Assembly: GCF_001552635.1 (NCBI RefSeq)
Contig: NZ_BCRO01000036.1
Location: 1-64,000, forward strand
Source of the DNA: Actinomadura hibisca NBRC 15177
GTDB lineage: Bacteria; Actinomycetota; Actinomycetes; Streptosporangiales; Streptosporangiaceae
Length of the DNA stretch: 64,000 bases
Reading direction: 5' to 3'
Shown here: in pieces, positions 17,455 through 26,496 of the stretch
Numbering within the stretch: position 1 is the first letter of the stretch
How the letters are laid out: each line of letters starts with the position of its first letter
Program-made: the position numbers and the translations under genes
The notes under the pieces: generated by a model
Databases searched by the model: none
What the model was told of the DNA's origin: nothing
Seen by the model: only the letters and a program-made list of their open reading frames with translations

Positions 17455-17473
17455 CGCGCCTTTGGGCGCGTCA
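17452..17473. terminator. Bidirectional hairpin spanning two stop codons
   Basis: TGACGCGCC (17452-17460) pairs perfectly with GGCGCGTCA (17465-17473) around TTTG. The left arm begins with the esterase TGA and the right arm ends with the stop codon of the permease read from the other strand, so the two convergent genes share one compact stem. Confidence 0.6.
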
Positions 17474-18658
17474 CTCCGCCCGCAGCGCCGTGACCGGGTC
17501 CAGGCGGCCCGCGCGGCGCGCGGGCACCACGCCGAAGAAGACGCCCACCGCCACCGAGACGCCGAACGCCAGCGCGGGCGACCACCACGTGATCACGGCG
17601 GGCACCGGCGACGCCGCCGAGATCGCCAGCGCCGAGCCCGCGCCCAGCACGATGCCCGCCACGCCGCCCAGCGACGTCAGCAGCACCGCCTCCACCAGGA
17701 ACTGGGCGAGGATGTCCCGCTGTCGCGCGCCCAGCGCCTTGCGCAGGCCGATCTCCCGGGTCCGCTCGCGCACGCTCACCAGCATGATGTTGGAGACGCC
17801 GACGCCGCCCACCAGCAGCGAGATCGCCGCGATCGCCGCCAGCACGCCGGTCAGCGCGCCCAGCACCGTCCCGATCGTGCCCAGCAGCTGGGTCTGGGTG
17901 ATCGCCGAGAAGCGCTCGCCCCGGTACTTGCGCTGCAACGCGTCCACGACCTGCTTCTGGAGGCGCGGGATGGCCTCGCTGTTCGGGGCGCGCACGGCCA
18001 GGAAGTCCACGCGCGTCACGCCGAACATGCGCTGCGCCGTCGTCACCGGGACGTGGACCTCGCCGTCGCGCGTCTGGCCGAACGTCTGCCCCACCTCGGC
18101 GAAGACCCCGACGACGCGGAAGCGTGTGCCGCCCGCCACGGCGATCTGGCGGCCGACCGGATCGACGTCGCCGAACAGGCGGCGCGCCACGTCCGAGCCC
18201 AGGACCACCACCCGCCGCCGCGTCTCGACGTCGGTGCGGCTCAGGTAGCGGCCACGGCGCAGCGGCCGGTCGAAGACGTTGCGCAGGTTCTCGTTCGCGC
18301 CGACGATCCCGGCGAACGTCTGCGTCCGGCCCGCCCGCACCGTCTCGCCCGAGTTCAGCGCCACCGCGATCGCGCTCTCGTCGCCGGTGACGCGCCCGAG
18401 GTAGGCCACGTCCTCCAGCTGCATCCGGCTGATCGACGGCGCCGAGCCCAGCGACAACTCCCCCGGCGCCACGAAGATGATGTTGGAGCCCAGCCCCTCG
18501 ATCTCCCGTTCCACCAGGTCGCGGGCGCCGGTCCCGATCGCCACCAGCACCACCACGGCCGCCACGCCGACCACCACGCCGAACATCGTCAGGGCGCTGC
18601 GCAGCCGGTTGACGCGCAGCGCGTCCAGCGCCACGCGGAACGACTCCCCGTACCTCAC
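17471..18658 (-). CDS. MacB-like ABC transporter permease (FtsX family)
   Basis: A 395-residue permease with the MacB plan: one membrane helix near the N terminus (ALTMFGVVVGVAAVVVLVA), a large extracytoplasmic domain (about 45-265), and three C-terminal helices (from VLGALTGVLAAIAAISLLVG). The cytoplasmic coupling motif ERTREIGLRKALGARQ is present. With the ATPase and lipoprotein encoded upstream it forms a tripartite-like exporter, probably for a peptide or lipid-like compound. It lies 7 nt after the ATPase gene. Confidence 0.93.
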   Translation of the reverse strand: MRYGESFRVALDALRVNRLRSALTMFGVVVGVAAVVVLVAIGTGARDLVEREIEGLGSNIIFVAPGELSLGSAPSISRMQLEDVAYLGRVTGDESAIAVALNSGETVRAGRTQTFAGIVGANENLRNVFDRPLRRGRYLSRTDVETRRRVVVLGSDVARRLFGDVDPVGRQIAVAGGTRFRVVGVFAEVGQTFGQTRDGEVHVPVTTAQRMFGVTRVDFLAVRAPNSEAIPRLQKQVVDALQRKYRGERFSAITQTQLLGTIGTVLGALTGVLAAIAAISLLVGGVGVSNIMLVSVRERTREIGLRKALGARQRDILAQFLVEAVLLTSLGGVAGIVLGAGSALAISAASPVPAVITWWSPALAFGVSVAVGVFFGVVPARRAGRLDPVTALRAE

Positions 18659-18665
18659 GGGTGCC

Positions 18666-19349
18666 TCACGGGGACTCGTCGCGCTCGACCAGGCCGTCGC
18701 GGACGTGGACGCGGCGGCGGGCGCGCGCGGCGACGTCGGCCTCGTGGGTGACCAGCACGACCGCCACGCCGCGCTCCCGGTTGAGGCGTTCCAGCAGGTC
18801 CATCACGCCGTCGCCGGTGCGGGTGTCGAGGTTGCCGGTCGGCTCGTCGGCCAGCACCACGCCGGGGTCGCCGACCAGCGCGCGGGCGATCGCGACGCGC
18901 TGCTGCTCGCCGCCGGAGAGCTGGCCGGGGCGGTGCTCCAGGCGGTGTTCCAGGCCGACGGTCGCGAGCGCTTCGGCCGCGCGCCGGCGGCGTTCGGCGC
19001 GCGGGACGCCCCGGTAGACCAGCGGCAGCGCCACGTTGTCGCGGGTGCTGGTGCGGGCCAGCAGGTGGAACGACTGGAACACGAAGCCCACCCGCCGGTT
19101 GCGCAGCTCGGCCAGTTCGGTGTCCGACAGGCCCGCCACGTCGCGCCCGCCGATGCGCAACACGCCGGTGGTCGGCCGGTCGAGGCAGCCCAGCAGGTGC
19201 ATCAGCGTGGACTTGCCCGACCCCGACGGGCCAAGGATCGCCGCGTACTCGCCCTCCTCGATCGCCAGCGACACCCCGCGCAGCGCGGTGACCTCGACGC
19301 CGCCCATCGTGTAGGTGCGGGTGACGTCCACGGCCTCCAGCGCCGTCAT
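18666..19349 (-). CDS. MacB/LolD-type ABC transporter ATP-binding protein
   Basis: A 227-residue ATPase. Walker A GPSGSGKSTL (about 41-50), signature LSGGEQQRVAIARAL, Walker B VVLADEPTGNLD and H-loop VTHEADVA are intact. The DEPTGNLD form marks the MacB/LolD class that drives FtsX-type permeases by mechanotransmission. Its ATG overlaps the stop of the adaptor gene (ATGA). A longer in-frame reading upstream lies inside the adaptor gene and is rejected. Confidence 0.95.
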   Translation of the reverse strand: MTALEAVDVTRTYTMGGVEVTALRGVSLAIEEGEYAAILGPSGSGKSTLMHLLGCLDRPTTGVLRIGGRDVAGLSDTELAELRNRRVGFVFQSFHLLARTSTRDNVALPLVYRGVPRAERRRRAAEALATVGLEHRLEHRPGQLSGGEQQRVAIARALVGDPGVVLADEPTGNLDTRTGDGVMDLLERLNRERGVAVVLVTHEADVAARARRRVHVRDGLVERDESP

Positions 19350-20677
19350 AGTTCCTGGCCCTGCCGGACGCCGTCGGCGCCGCGTACCACGATCCGCTCC
19401 CCCTCGGCCAGACCGCCGGTGACCTGCACGACCGCGTCGCCCTGCGCGCCCAGCCGCACCGCCCGGCGCTGCGCCTTCCCGAACGCGACCACCCACACGA
19501 TCGACTCGCGGCCGCTGCTGACGATCGCGGCCGACGGGACCGTCAGCACGCCGCGCTCCTCGCGCACCCGCAGATCCACGACCGCGCTCATGCCGGGCTT
19601 GGGCCACGGCGCGCGGCCGCCGCCGGACAGGGTGCCGCGCTCCAGCGCGAGGGTGACCTTGTAGGTGACGCCGCCGCCGCTGGACTGCTGCGGGGTCGCG
19701 CCGGTGCCGGTGACGCGGGCGGTGTAGGAGCCGCCCGGCACGGCGTCGAACTCCACGTCGGCCGCCGCGTCGTCGCCGACGCGGAGCACGTCGGTCTCGT
19801 CCACGTCCGCCGACAGCGCGAGCTTGGACACGTCGGTGACCGTCACAACGGCGTCGCCGGACGCGACGGGCGCGCCGGGGGCGACCGAGGCGGCGTCCTT
19901 GGCCGCGCCGCCGCCGAGGTTCGCCGGGAGTTGCCCGCCCGCCTGCTGGGGCAGCCGGTTCAGGAGTCCGCTCAGGTCGGGGGTGCCGCCGGCGGGGCCG
20001 CCGAGGCTGACGACGCCGTCGAACGGCGCCTTGATCGTCAGCGCGCGGACGGTGCGGTCGGCGGCGCGGACGGCCGCCCGCGTCTGCACCCGCTGCGCGG
20101 CGGTGAGCGACGCCATCGCCGAGCCGACGCTGCCGAGCCCGGCGTTCAGCCTGGCCACGGCCGCGCGGGCGGCGTCGGCGGCGGCCCGGTACTGGCCTTC
20201 GGCCTGGGTGATCCCGGTCAGCACGTGGGCGCGCTGCTTGAGGTCGGGGATCTTCATGGCGACCTTGCGGGCCGCCTGGAAGCCCTGGTCGGCCGATCGG
20301 TCGTTCTTGCGCTGGAACGCGGTCAGGTCGAACCCGGCGGGGACGGCCGTCCCGCCGCCGACGCCCCGGTCAGCTTCCTCGGCTTGGGCGAGCTGCTCCC
20401 GCGCCGCCGGAGAGTCGATCTTGGCGAGGAGCTGGCCCTCGCGCACCCGGTCGCCGTCGCCCACGTACAGGCGCCCGACCGTGCCCTCGGCCGGGGAGCG
20501 CAACGTCGCGGTGGCCCGCGCCGTCACGGTCGCGGGGGCCTCCACGACCTCGGTGACGTCGCCGCGCGCGACCCGCCCGATCTGGAAACGCTCGGGCTCG
20601 CCGCCGCTGCACGCGCTGACCACCCCGGCGGCCAGCGCGGCCACCACGGCCAGAGGGACCAAACGCCCGGAAGCCAC
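19346..20677 (-). CDS. Periplasmic adaptor (membrane fusion) lipoprotein of the MacAB-like exporter
   Basis: A 443-residue HlyD/MacA-type adaptor. A signal segment (LVPLAVVAALAAGVV) ends at a lipobox VSAC with C23, so it is probably a lipoprotein on the outer face of the membrane. Biotinyl-lipoyl halves occur at about 45-90 (SPAEGTVGRLYVGDGDRVREGQ) and about 220-290 (IKAPFDGVVSLGG), separated by an alanine-rich helical hairpin, followed by beta-barrel and membrane-proximal segments. It is first in the exporter operon and overlaps the ATPase gene by four bases. Confidence 0.9.
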   Translation of the reverse strand: MASGRLVPLAVVAALAAGVVSACSGGEPERFQIGRVARGDVTEVVEAPATVTARATATLRSPAEGTVGRLYVGDGDRVREGQLLAKIDSPAAREQLAQAEEADRGVGGGTAVPAGFDLTAFQRKNDRSADQGFQAARKVAMKIPDLKQRAHVLTGITQAEGQYRAAADAARAAVARLNAGLGSVGSAMASLTAAQRVQTRAAVRAADRTVRALTIKAPFDGVVSLGGPAGGTPDLSGLLNRLPQQAGGQLPANLGGGAAKDAASVAPGAPVASGDAVVTVTDVSKLALSADVDETDVLRVGDDAAADVEFDAVPGGSYTARVTGTGATPQQSSGGGVTYKVTLALERGTLSGGGRAPWPKPGMSAVVDLRVREERGVLTVPSAAIVSSGRESIVWVVAFGKAQRRAVRLGAQGDAVVQVTGGLAEGERIVVRGADGVRQGQEL

Positions 20678-20740
20678 GAGGGCATCGTAAGAGCGCCCTT
20701 ACCGCATCCGGCAGGGCACGGCCTCATCAGGCCAGCGCCG

Positions 20741-21154
20741 TCACACCCGCGCCTCCTCCATCGCACGCGCGGGCGCGCGCGTCACGAGCAGGCCGACCAG
20801 CGCGGCCACTGCGGCGACGCCCTCTCCTACAGCACTGATGGTCTTCTCGGCGTACCAGACGGGCTCGTGCATGTTCGGCAGCGGCCCGAGCACGCCGACA
20901 TCGACGTAGTAGTAGAGCAGCACCGCGCCCAGCGCGCTCGCCGCCGTCAGGAACGCCAGCGCGTAGGTCCAGCGGCGCGGCATCCCCAGCACCAGCACCG
21001 CGACACCGGCCGCCAGCGCCGCCTGAACATAGAAGAGCTGGTCGCCGCCGATCGATCCGCCTTCGACGAACTTCATCTCCGGCGCGAACCGCCAGTGCAC
21101 GACGGCGTCCACGACCAGCCCTGCGGCCACGAGCACACGAAGCAGGATTCCCAT
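20741..21154 (-). CDS. Small four-helix membrane protein of unknown function
   Basis: A 137-residue protein with four hydrophobic segments (VLVAAGLVVDAVVHW, FYVQAALAAGVAVLVLG, YALAFLTAASALGAVLLY, GEGVAAVAALVGLLV). An acidic His/Met loop (NMHEPVWYAEK) lies between helices 3 and 4. I do not recognise the family; the layout is like DoxX-type or other small integral proteins. It sits between the exporter operon and proC, on the same strand, with 63 and 31 nt to its neighbours. Confidence 0.7.
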   Translation of the reverse strand: MGILLRVLVAAGLVVDAVVHWRFAPEMKFVEGGSIGGDQLFYVQAALAAGVAVLVLGMPRRWTYALAFLTAASALGAVLLYYYVDVGVLGPLPNMHEPVWYAEKTISAVGEGVAAVAALVGLLVTRAPARAMEEARV

Positions 21155-21185
21155 ACCTGTTGCACGTACGGGAACCGCTTCCGGC

Positions 21186-21980
21186 TCAACCGCCCGCCAG
21201 TTCCCGTCCCCGGTTGCGGGCCGCCTCGATGGCCTCCAGGACCGCCGCCCGCACGCCGTGCTTCTCCAGCTCGCGGATCGCGGCGATCGTCGTGCCGCCC
21301 GGCGAGGTCACCGCCTCGCGCAACATGACCGGGTGCTCGCCGGAGTCGCGCAACATCACGGCCGCGCCGACCGCCGACTGCACGACCATCTCCAGCGCCG
21401 CCGCGCGCGGCATGCCCAGCAGGATCCCGGCGTCCACCATGGCCTCGACCAGGTAGTAGAAGTAGGCCGGGCCGCTGCCCGACAGCGCGGTGGCGCCGTC
21501 CTGGAGCGACTCGGGGATGCGCAGCACCTTGCCGACCGGGCTGAGCAGCTCCTCGGCCAGCTTCAGGTGCTCCTCCCCGGCGTGCGACCCGGCGGAGATC
21601 ACGCTCATGGCCTCGTCCACCAGGACCGGCGTGTTGGACATGACCCGCACCACCGCGACACCGTCCGGCAGGCGCTCCTCGATGAACGCGCTGGTGATGC
21701 CGGCGGCCATGGAGACGACCAGCGTCCCGGCGGGGACCAGCGGGCCGATCTCGGCCAGCAGCGCCCCCATGTCCTGCGGCTTGACCGCCAGGATCAGCGT
21801 GCCCGCCGTCGCGGCCGCCTCGGCGTTGCCCGCGACCTCGACGCCGTAGCGCTCGCGCAGCAGCAGGCCGCGCTCCTCGCGGCGGGCGGTGACCATCAGC
21901 TCCGACGGGCGGCGGCCGGCCCGCAGCACGCCCGACAGCAGCGCCTCGCCCATCTTGCCGGCACCCAGAATCGCGATCAT
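21186..21980 (-). CDS. proC: Pyrroline-5-carboxylate reductase
   Basis: Reduces 1-pyrroline-5-carboxylate to proline with NAD(P)H, the last step of proline synthesis. The 264-residue product has the Rossmann motif ILGAGKMGEALL (about 3-14) and the family signature covering ALSGSGPAYFYYL and the SPGGTTIAAI block. The ATG at 21980 is used because TTGAGG stands at the right distance; the GTG two codons earlier is too close to it. Proline dehydrogenase is encoded directly upstream on the same strand, so both directions of the proline-P5C step sit together. Confidence 0.96.
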   Translation of the reverse strand: MIAILGAGKMGEALLSGVLRAGRRPSELMVTARREERGLLLRERYGVEVAGNAEAAATAGTLILAVKPQDMGALLAEIGPLVPAGTLVVSMAAGITSAFIEERLPDGVAVVRVMSNTPVLVDEAMSVISAGSHAGEEHLKLAEELLSPVGKVLRIPESLQDGATALSGSGPAYFYYLVEAMVDAGILLGMPRAAALEMVVQSAVGAAVMLRDSGEHPVMLREAVTSPGGTTIAAIRELEKHGVRAAVLEAIEAARNRGRELAGG

Positions 21981-22053
21981 TTGCACACCTCAAGCCAGGG
22001 GACGAACGCCCCCAACCCTAGTGCCGCCCGCGCGCGGGACCTGCGGCGACCGC

Positions 22054-22974
22054 TTAACCCTTGGAGACCGTCGAGCGCACGAAGAAGCCGAGGTTGGCGG
22101 GGCGCTCGGCCAGGCGGCGCATGAAATAGCCGTACCACTGCTCGCCGTAGGCGACGTAGACCCGCACCTGCGCGCCCTGCTCGGCCAGGCGGCGCTGCTC
22201 CTGCGGGCGGATGCCGTAGAGCATCTGGTACTCGAAGGTGTCGGGCTCGCGCTCGTTGAGGACGGCCAGCGCCCCGGCGATGTCGACCAGGCGCGGGTCG
22301 TGGGTGGCCAGCATCGGGTAGCCCTTGCCGGCCATCAGGACCTTCATGCACCGCACGTAGGAGCGGTCGATGTCGGCCTTGTCGTCGAAGGCCACCGACT
22401 CCGGGGCGGCGTAGGCGCCCTTGCACAGGCGGACCCGGGAGCCCTCGAAAGCCAGCTCGGCGCAGTACTCCTCGGCGCGGCGCAGGTAGGACTGGATGAC
22501 CGCGCCGGTGTCGGGGAAGTCGCCGCGCAGCTCGTGCAGGATGCGCAGGGTCGAGTCGACGGTGCTGTGGTCCTCCATGTCGAGGGTGACGGTGGTCCCG
22601 GCCGAGCGGGCGGCGGTGCAGACGCGGCGGGCGTTCTCCAGGGCGACGTCCTCGTCCAGGGCCTGGCCCACCGCCGTCAGCTTCAGCGAGACCTCGGCGC
22701 GGGTTCCCAGCCCCAGGTCGGCGAGGCGGCCCAGCAGGTCGGCGTAGTGCTTGACGGTCTGCTCGGCCTGCGCCCGGTCGAGGACGTCCTCGCCCAGCAC
22801 GTCCAGGGTGACCAGCAGGCCCTCGCCCGCGAGGTCGCCGGTGACGCGCAGCGCGTCGTCGGTGGTCTCCCCGGCGATGAAGCGGCGCACCACCTGGCGG
22901 GTCACCGGCGCGGTCTCAACGATCTTGCGGACGCCGCCGCTGCGCGACGCGACCAGCAGCCCCTGACGAAGCAC
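22054..22974 (-). CDS. Proline dehydrogenase
   Basis: Monofunctional FAD-dependent proline dehydrogenase (PutA N-terminal class), 306 residues. It oxidises proline to pyrroline-5-carboxylate at the membrane and passes electrons to quinone. Signature segments are SLKLTAVGQ, VTLDMEDHS, CKGAYAAPE, ATHDPRL, EYQMLYGIR and the C-terminal YGEQWYGYFMRRLAERPAN, which carries the paired arginines that hold substrate carboxylate. The start is GTG behind GAGGGG. No P5C dehydrogenase gene is seen nearby. Confidence 0.95.
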   Translation of the reverse strand: MLRQGLLVASRSGGVRKIVETAPVTRQVVRRFIAGETTDDALRVTGDLAGEGLLVTLDVLGEDVLDRAQAEQTVKHYADLLGRLADLGLGTRAEVSLKLTAVGQALDEDVALENARRVCTAARSAGTTVTLDMEDHSTVDSTLRILHELRGDFPDTGAVIQSYLRRAEEYCAELAFEGSRVRLCKGAYAAPESVAFDDKADIDRSYVRCMKVLMAGKGYPMLATHDPRLVDIAGALAVLNEREPDTFEYQMLYGIRPQEQRRLAEQGAQVRVYVAYGEQWYGYFMRRLAERPANLGFFVRSTVSKG

Positions 22975-23079
22975 GTGCCCCTCCCCTATCCGGCGGGACG
23001 GCTCTGGCCCGCCTGCTCCAGGTTATGCCCGCCTTCCCCACGAAGATCACCCCCGCCGCCCCGCCCCGACATAGGGCCC

Positions 23080-23187
23080 CACACGGAGAGCCCACACGGA
23101 GGCGCAACTCGGAGGGGCCGCACGGAGGCGCAACCCGGAAGGTCATACGGACGGGGGCATACGGATGGGAGCCATATGGACGGGGGC
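23080..23187. repeat. Degenerate short-period repeat tract
   Basis: The gap between the proline dehydrogenase start and the oxidoreductase stop is built from variants of a 9-16 bp unit such as CACACGGAG, CGCACGGAGGCGCAAC, CATACGGACGGGGG and CATACGGATGGGAG. Similar GTGCGGAGACCCG runs occur at 8845-8900. The tract is not coding and has no clear stem-loop. Confidence 0.5.
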
Positions 23188-23649
23188 TCAGACGGACAGG
23201 CGGGCGATGCGGGCCCGGCCCGCCGCGGCCAGGGCCTCCGCGCGGGTGGGTTCGCGGTCCGGCGGCAGGCCGAGGAACGGGTCCTTGACCGCCCGGGGCC
23301 CCTTGCGCCGCACCAGTTCCTGGAGGAGGTCGGCCACCTCCCCGCGCTCCTCCACGATCACGGGGGTGGCCTCGAACCGGCGTCCCCGGATGACGAGCGT
23401 CACCGGGCGCCCGTCGCGCAGGCCGCTCATCCACCCCGTCCGGGCTCCGAAGGCCCACACCTCACGCGGTTCCCAGAACTGGAAGCCGACCGGGAAGACG
23501 TACTCGCGCCCCGTCCTGGCCCCGGTGTAGGAGACCAGCATGAGCCAGTGACTGAGCAACGGGTGCAGCGGGGATTCCAGGAGGGGCCGCACGACCTGGT
23601 TGACACGCCGGAAGAAACCCGCCGAGGGCCGCCATCGGTCAACGTCCAC
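23188..23649 (-). CDS. F420-dependent (deazaflavin) nitroreductase-family oxidoreductase
   Basis: A 153-residue protein of the FDOR/DUF385 split-barrel family, which binds the deazaflavin cofactor F420 in actinobacteria. The order of blocks is typical: an N-terminal helix (FFRRVNQVVRPLLESPLHPLLS), LVSYTGARTGREYVFPV, then RTGWMSGLRDGRPVTLVIRGRR. Physiological substrates are mostly unknown; relatives reduce quinones, nitroaromatics or fatty-acid-type compounds. The GTG start has only a weak GGTGG site. It follows the LCP gene on the same strand by 79 nt. Confidence 0.85.
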   Translation of the reverse strand: MDVDRWRPSAGFFRRVNQVVRPLLESPLHPLLSHWLMLVSYTGARTGREYVFPVGFQFWEPREVWAFGARTGWMSGLRDGRPVTLVIRGRRFEATPVIVEERGEVADLLQELVRRKGPRAVKDPFLGLPPDREPTRAEALAAAGRARIARLSV

Positions 23650-23728
23650 CTGATGCCTCCGCTCCAGCTCCTTCGCCTTCGTTCTCCCGGACGGTGCCCG
23701 CCTGGTCGAATCCGCCTCCGGACGGGGG

Positions 23729-24847
23729 TCAGGACACCTGGCCGATACCGCTGGCCCCGCCGTGCTGCTTGATGTAGTCGGCGATCTCGGCGGTGCGGAT
23801 CGCCTCGAACAGCCCCTTGGACTTGGCGCGGTCCAGCACGACCACGCTCTGCTTGCCGCGCTGCGCGCTGCCCTTGTGGGGGACGGTCAGGAACCGCACG
23901 TCGCCGGCCCGCACGTTGCGCATGCTGAGCGCCAGCGAGCGCAGCTTGCCGCCGGTCACGCCGTCGTCCACGCTGATCGACTTGGTCAGCGCGGTCAGGA
24001 AGCGGTTGAGCTTGAACGGGTTGGTGACCGTGCCGCCGTCGGCGGCCTTCTTGGCCAGCGCGCCCAGGAACGCCTGCTGCCGCTTGATCCGGTCGAAGTC
24101 GCCGTTGGGCAGGTTGTAGCGCTGGCGGACGAACAGCAGCGCGTCCTCGCCGTTGAGCGTCTGCGGCCCCGCCTGCCAGTGCTTCTTGCGGGCCGGGTCG
24201 TAGACGCTCTGCTTGATGTTCACCTCGACGCCGCCCAGCGCGTCGGTCATGTTCTTGAACCCGGCGAAGTCGATGGCCCCGAAGTGGTCCACGCGGATGC
24301 CGGTCAGGTTCTCCACCGTCGAGATCAGCAGCTGCGGGCCGCCGTAGGAGAACGCAGCGTTGATCTTCTGGTTGCCGTAGCCGGGCACCTCCACCCACGA
24401 GTCGCGGGGGAAGGACATGATGTAGGCCTTGTCCCGCTCGGTGGGCAGGTGCAGCAGCATGATCGTGTCCGAGCGCTGCTGGCCCGGCTTCCACAGGTCG
24501 GCGCCGTCGGCCCCGGTCGTGCCGACCTCGGCGCGGGTGTCGGAGCCGACCAGCAGCCAGTTCTCGGTGCCCTCGGCCCCGGCGGCGGGCCGCTGGCCCT
24601 TGGGCATGACGCCGGTCTGCCGCTTGATGTTGCCGTTGAGCGACGACTCGCGCTCCCAGGCCAGCGCGACCAGCCCGCCCGTCACCAGCACCACGAAGAC
24701 CCCGATGGCGATCAGGACGCGGGGCCAGCGCCGCTTGCGGCGCGGCTTGGCGTGCGCGCCCCCGCCCGCCCCGTCCGACGGCGCGTCGGACTCGAAAAGG
24801 TCCACAGCGGCGGCGCGCTGCGGCTGCTGAGGCTCCTGCGGGGTCAT
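23729..24847 (-). CDS. LytR-CpsA-Psr (LCP) family cell-envelope glycopolymer ligase
   Basis: A 372-residue membrane-anchored enzyme. LCP proteins move lipid-linked glycopolymers onto peptidoglycan. A basic cytoplasmic part (KPRRKRRWPRV) precedes one helix (LIAIGVFVVLVTGGLVAL, about 50-67). The LCP domain follows with SDTIMLLHL, SFPRDSWVEVPG (pyrophosphate-binding Arg), KINAAFSYGGP, DFAGFKNMTDALGGVEV and FVRQRYNLPNGDFDRIKRQQ. There is no LytR_C domain. The ATG at 24847 lacks a good ribosome site; an upstream start at 24916 would add 23 odd residues and is less likely. Confidence 0.92.
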   Translation of the reverse strand: MTPQEPQQPQRAAAVDLFESDAPSDGAGGGAHAKPRRKRRWPRVLIAIGVFVVLVTGGLVALAWERESSLNGNIKRQTGVMPKGQRPAAGAEGTENWLLVGSDTRAEVGTTGADGADLWKPGQQRSDTIMLLHLPTERDKAYIMSFPRDSWVEVPGYGNQKINAAFSYGGPQLLISTVENLTGIRVDHFGAIDFAGFKNMTDALGGVEVNIKQSVYDPARKKHWQAGPQTLNGEDALLFVRQRYNLPNGDFDRIKRQQAFLGALAKKAADGGTVTNPFKLNRFLTALTKSISVDDGVTGGKLRSLALSMRNVRAGDVRFLTVPHKGSAQRGKQSVVVLDRAKSKGLFEAIRTAEIADYIKQHGGASGIGQVS

Positions 24848-24929
24848 GGCGAGGGAGATTACCAGCACAAACACGCCCAGATGGGCCCTTTCGCCATCAC
24901 CACCCACCGTCCACAAGCCACCACAAAAC

Positions 24930-25033
24930 CGCAGGTCGCCGTCCCCCCTCCCCTCAGGCCGCCCTCCCCCTCTTTCCAGGTCGCCGTCATCCCTCTTCTC
25001 GGGTCACTGTCCCCCGTTTACCCAGGTCAGCGG
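24930..25033. repeat. Pyrimidine-rich degenerate repeat tract
   Basis: Three variants of AGGTCGCCGTC/GGTCACTGTC stand about 45 bp apart in a C/T-rich run between the ABC permease stop and the LCP start region. It resembles the other degenerate intergenic tracts of this window. No gene or clear terminator is seen. Confidence 0.45.
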
Positions 25034-25768
25034 TCAGGGGGTGCGGCGGCGCAGGGTCGCGGCGCCCAGTAGCAGGGCCAGCAGGGTGCAGCCCGCGATG
25101 ATCGCCATGTCGGTCACCAGGGTGCCCGTCACCTGTGGGCGGCGGGCCACCTCCTGCATCGCCTCCACCGCGTAGGTCAGCGGCAACACGGTGGAGACCG
25201 CCTCCAGCCAGGACGCCATCTGGTCGCGGGGCATGATCAGGCCGCACAGCAGCACCTGCGGCAGCACGAAGGCGGGCATGAACTGCACCGCCTGGAACTC
25301 CGTGCGGGCGAACGCGCTCGCGAACAGGCCCAGCGCCATCCCCAGCAGCGCGTCCAGCACCGCCACCAGCACCAGGGAGGCCACCGACCCCGCCAGGTCC
25401 AGGCCCAGCCACGTCAGCGAGATCGCCAGCACCACGCCCACCTGGACCAGGGCCACCAGGCCGAACGCCAGCGCGTAGCCGAGCAGCAGGTCGAGCCGCC
25501 CGGCGGGCATGGTCATCAGGCGTTCCAGCGTGCCGCCGGTGCGCTCGCGCAGCGTGCCGACGCTCGCCACCACGAACATCACCACGAACGGGAACAGCCC
25601 CAGCAGCAGGGGCCCGAGCGCGTCGAAGCGCTCCGGGCGGTCGAACACGTAGCGCAGCAGGATCATCAGCAGGCTCGGGACGCCGACCAGCATGCCCAGG
25701 GTGCGGTGGTCGTGCCGGAGCTGGGACAGGATGCGGCGCGTGGTCGCCAGGGTGATCGCGGGGTTCAT
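25034..25768 (-). CDS. ABC-2 type transporter permease
   Basis: A 244-residue ABC-2 permease with six hydrophobic segments (LGMLVGVPSLLMILLRYV, LLLGLFPFVVMFVVASVG and others). The conserved cytoplasmic stretch RERTGGTLERLMTMPAGRLDLLLGY is the usual ABC-2 coupling region. With the ATPase encoded upstream (ATGA overlap) it forms a two-gene exporter, the kind often controlled by a linked TetR protein and tied to drug or lipid efflux. The substrate is unknown. Confidence 0.92.
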   Translation of the reverse strand: MNPAITLATTRRILSQLRHDHRTLGMLVGVPSLLMILLRYVFDRPERFDALGPLLLGLFPFVVMFVVASVGTLRERTGGTLERLMTMPAGRLDLLLGYALAFGLVALVQVGVVLAISLTWLGLDLAGSVASLVLVAVLDALLGMALGLFASAFARTEFQAVQFMPAFVLPQVLLCGLIMPRDQMASWLEAVSTVLPLTYAVEAMQEVARRPQVTGTLVTDMAIIAGCTLLALLLGAATLRRRTP

Positions 25769-26496
25769 GCGGGGCTCCCGGCGGCCTGCTCGATCAGGCG
25801 CAGGAAGGCGGCCTCCAGGTCGGGGGCGCCGGTGCGCTCGCGCAGCGCCGCGGGGCCGCCGTCGGCGAGGATCGTGCCCTCGCGCATCAGCAGCAGCCGG
25901 TCGGTGCGGCCCGCCTCGTCCATCACGTGGCTGGAGACGACCAGGGTGGTGCCGCGCCCGGCCAGGTCGTGGAACAGGTCCCAGAGCTCCCGCCGCAGCA
26001 CCGGGTCCAGGCCCACCGTCGGCTCGTCCAGCACCAGCAGCTCGGGCGCGCCGAGCAGCGCGACGGCGAGGTTGGCGCGGCTGAGCTGGCCGCCGGACAG
26101 GGTGGAGGCGAGCTGGTCGCGGGCGTCGCCCAGGCCCACCTCGTCGGTGACGCGGTCGGCGTCGGAGCGGGGCGCGCGCAGGACGGCGGCGAAGTAGCGC
26201 AGGTTTTCGCGGACGCTCAGGTCGGCGTACACGGCGGGCTTCTGGGTGGCGTAGCCGACGCGGCGGCGCAGCGCGGGCGAGCCGGCGGGCTCGCCCAGCA
26301 CGATCACCGTGCCGCCGGCGACGATCTGCACGCCGACCAGGGCGCGCAGCAGCGTGGTCTTGCCGCAGCCGCTGGGCCCCAGCAGCCCGACCACCGAGCC
26401 GCGCGGCACGTCGAAGGAGAGGTCGTGCAACACCTCGCGGCCGCCGCGCACCACGCGCAGCCCGTGGACGCTCACGGCCGGGCTCTTATTCATCAT
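25765..26496 (-). CDS. ABC transporter ATP-binding protein (ABC-2/DrrA type)
   Basis: A 243-residue ATPase. Walker A GPSGCGKTTLL, Q-loop YATQKPAVY, signature LSGGQLSRANLAVAL, Walker B LLVLDEPTVGLD and H-loop VSSHVMDE are all present. The signature has LSRAN in place of the commoner QQRV, as in some drug-export ATPases. Two ATG codons open the gene (26496 and 26493), and both lie inside an 18-bp palindrome. It follows the tetR gene by 82 nt on the same strand. Confidence 0.92.
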   Translation of the reverse strand: MMNKSPAVSVHGLRVVRGGREVLHDLSFDVPRGSVVGLLGPSGCGKTTLLRALVGVQIVAGGTVIVLGEPAGSPALRRRVGYATQKPAVYADLSVRENLRYFAAVLRAPRSDADRVTDEVGLGDARDQLASTLSGGQLSRANLAVALLGAPELLVLDEPTVGLDPVLRRELWDLFHDLAGRGTTLVVSSHVMDEAGRTDRLLLMREGTILADGGPAALRERTGAPDLEAAFLRLIEQAAGSPA

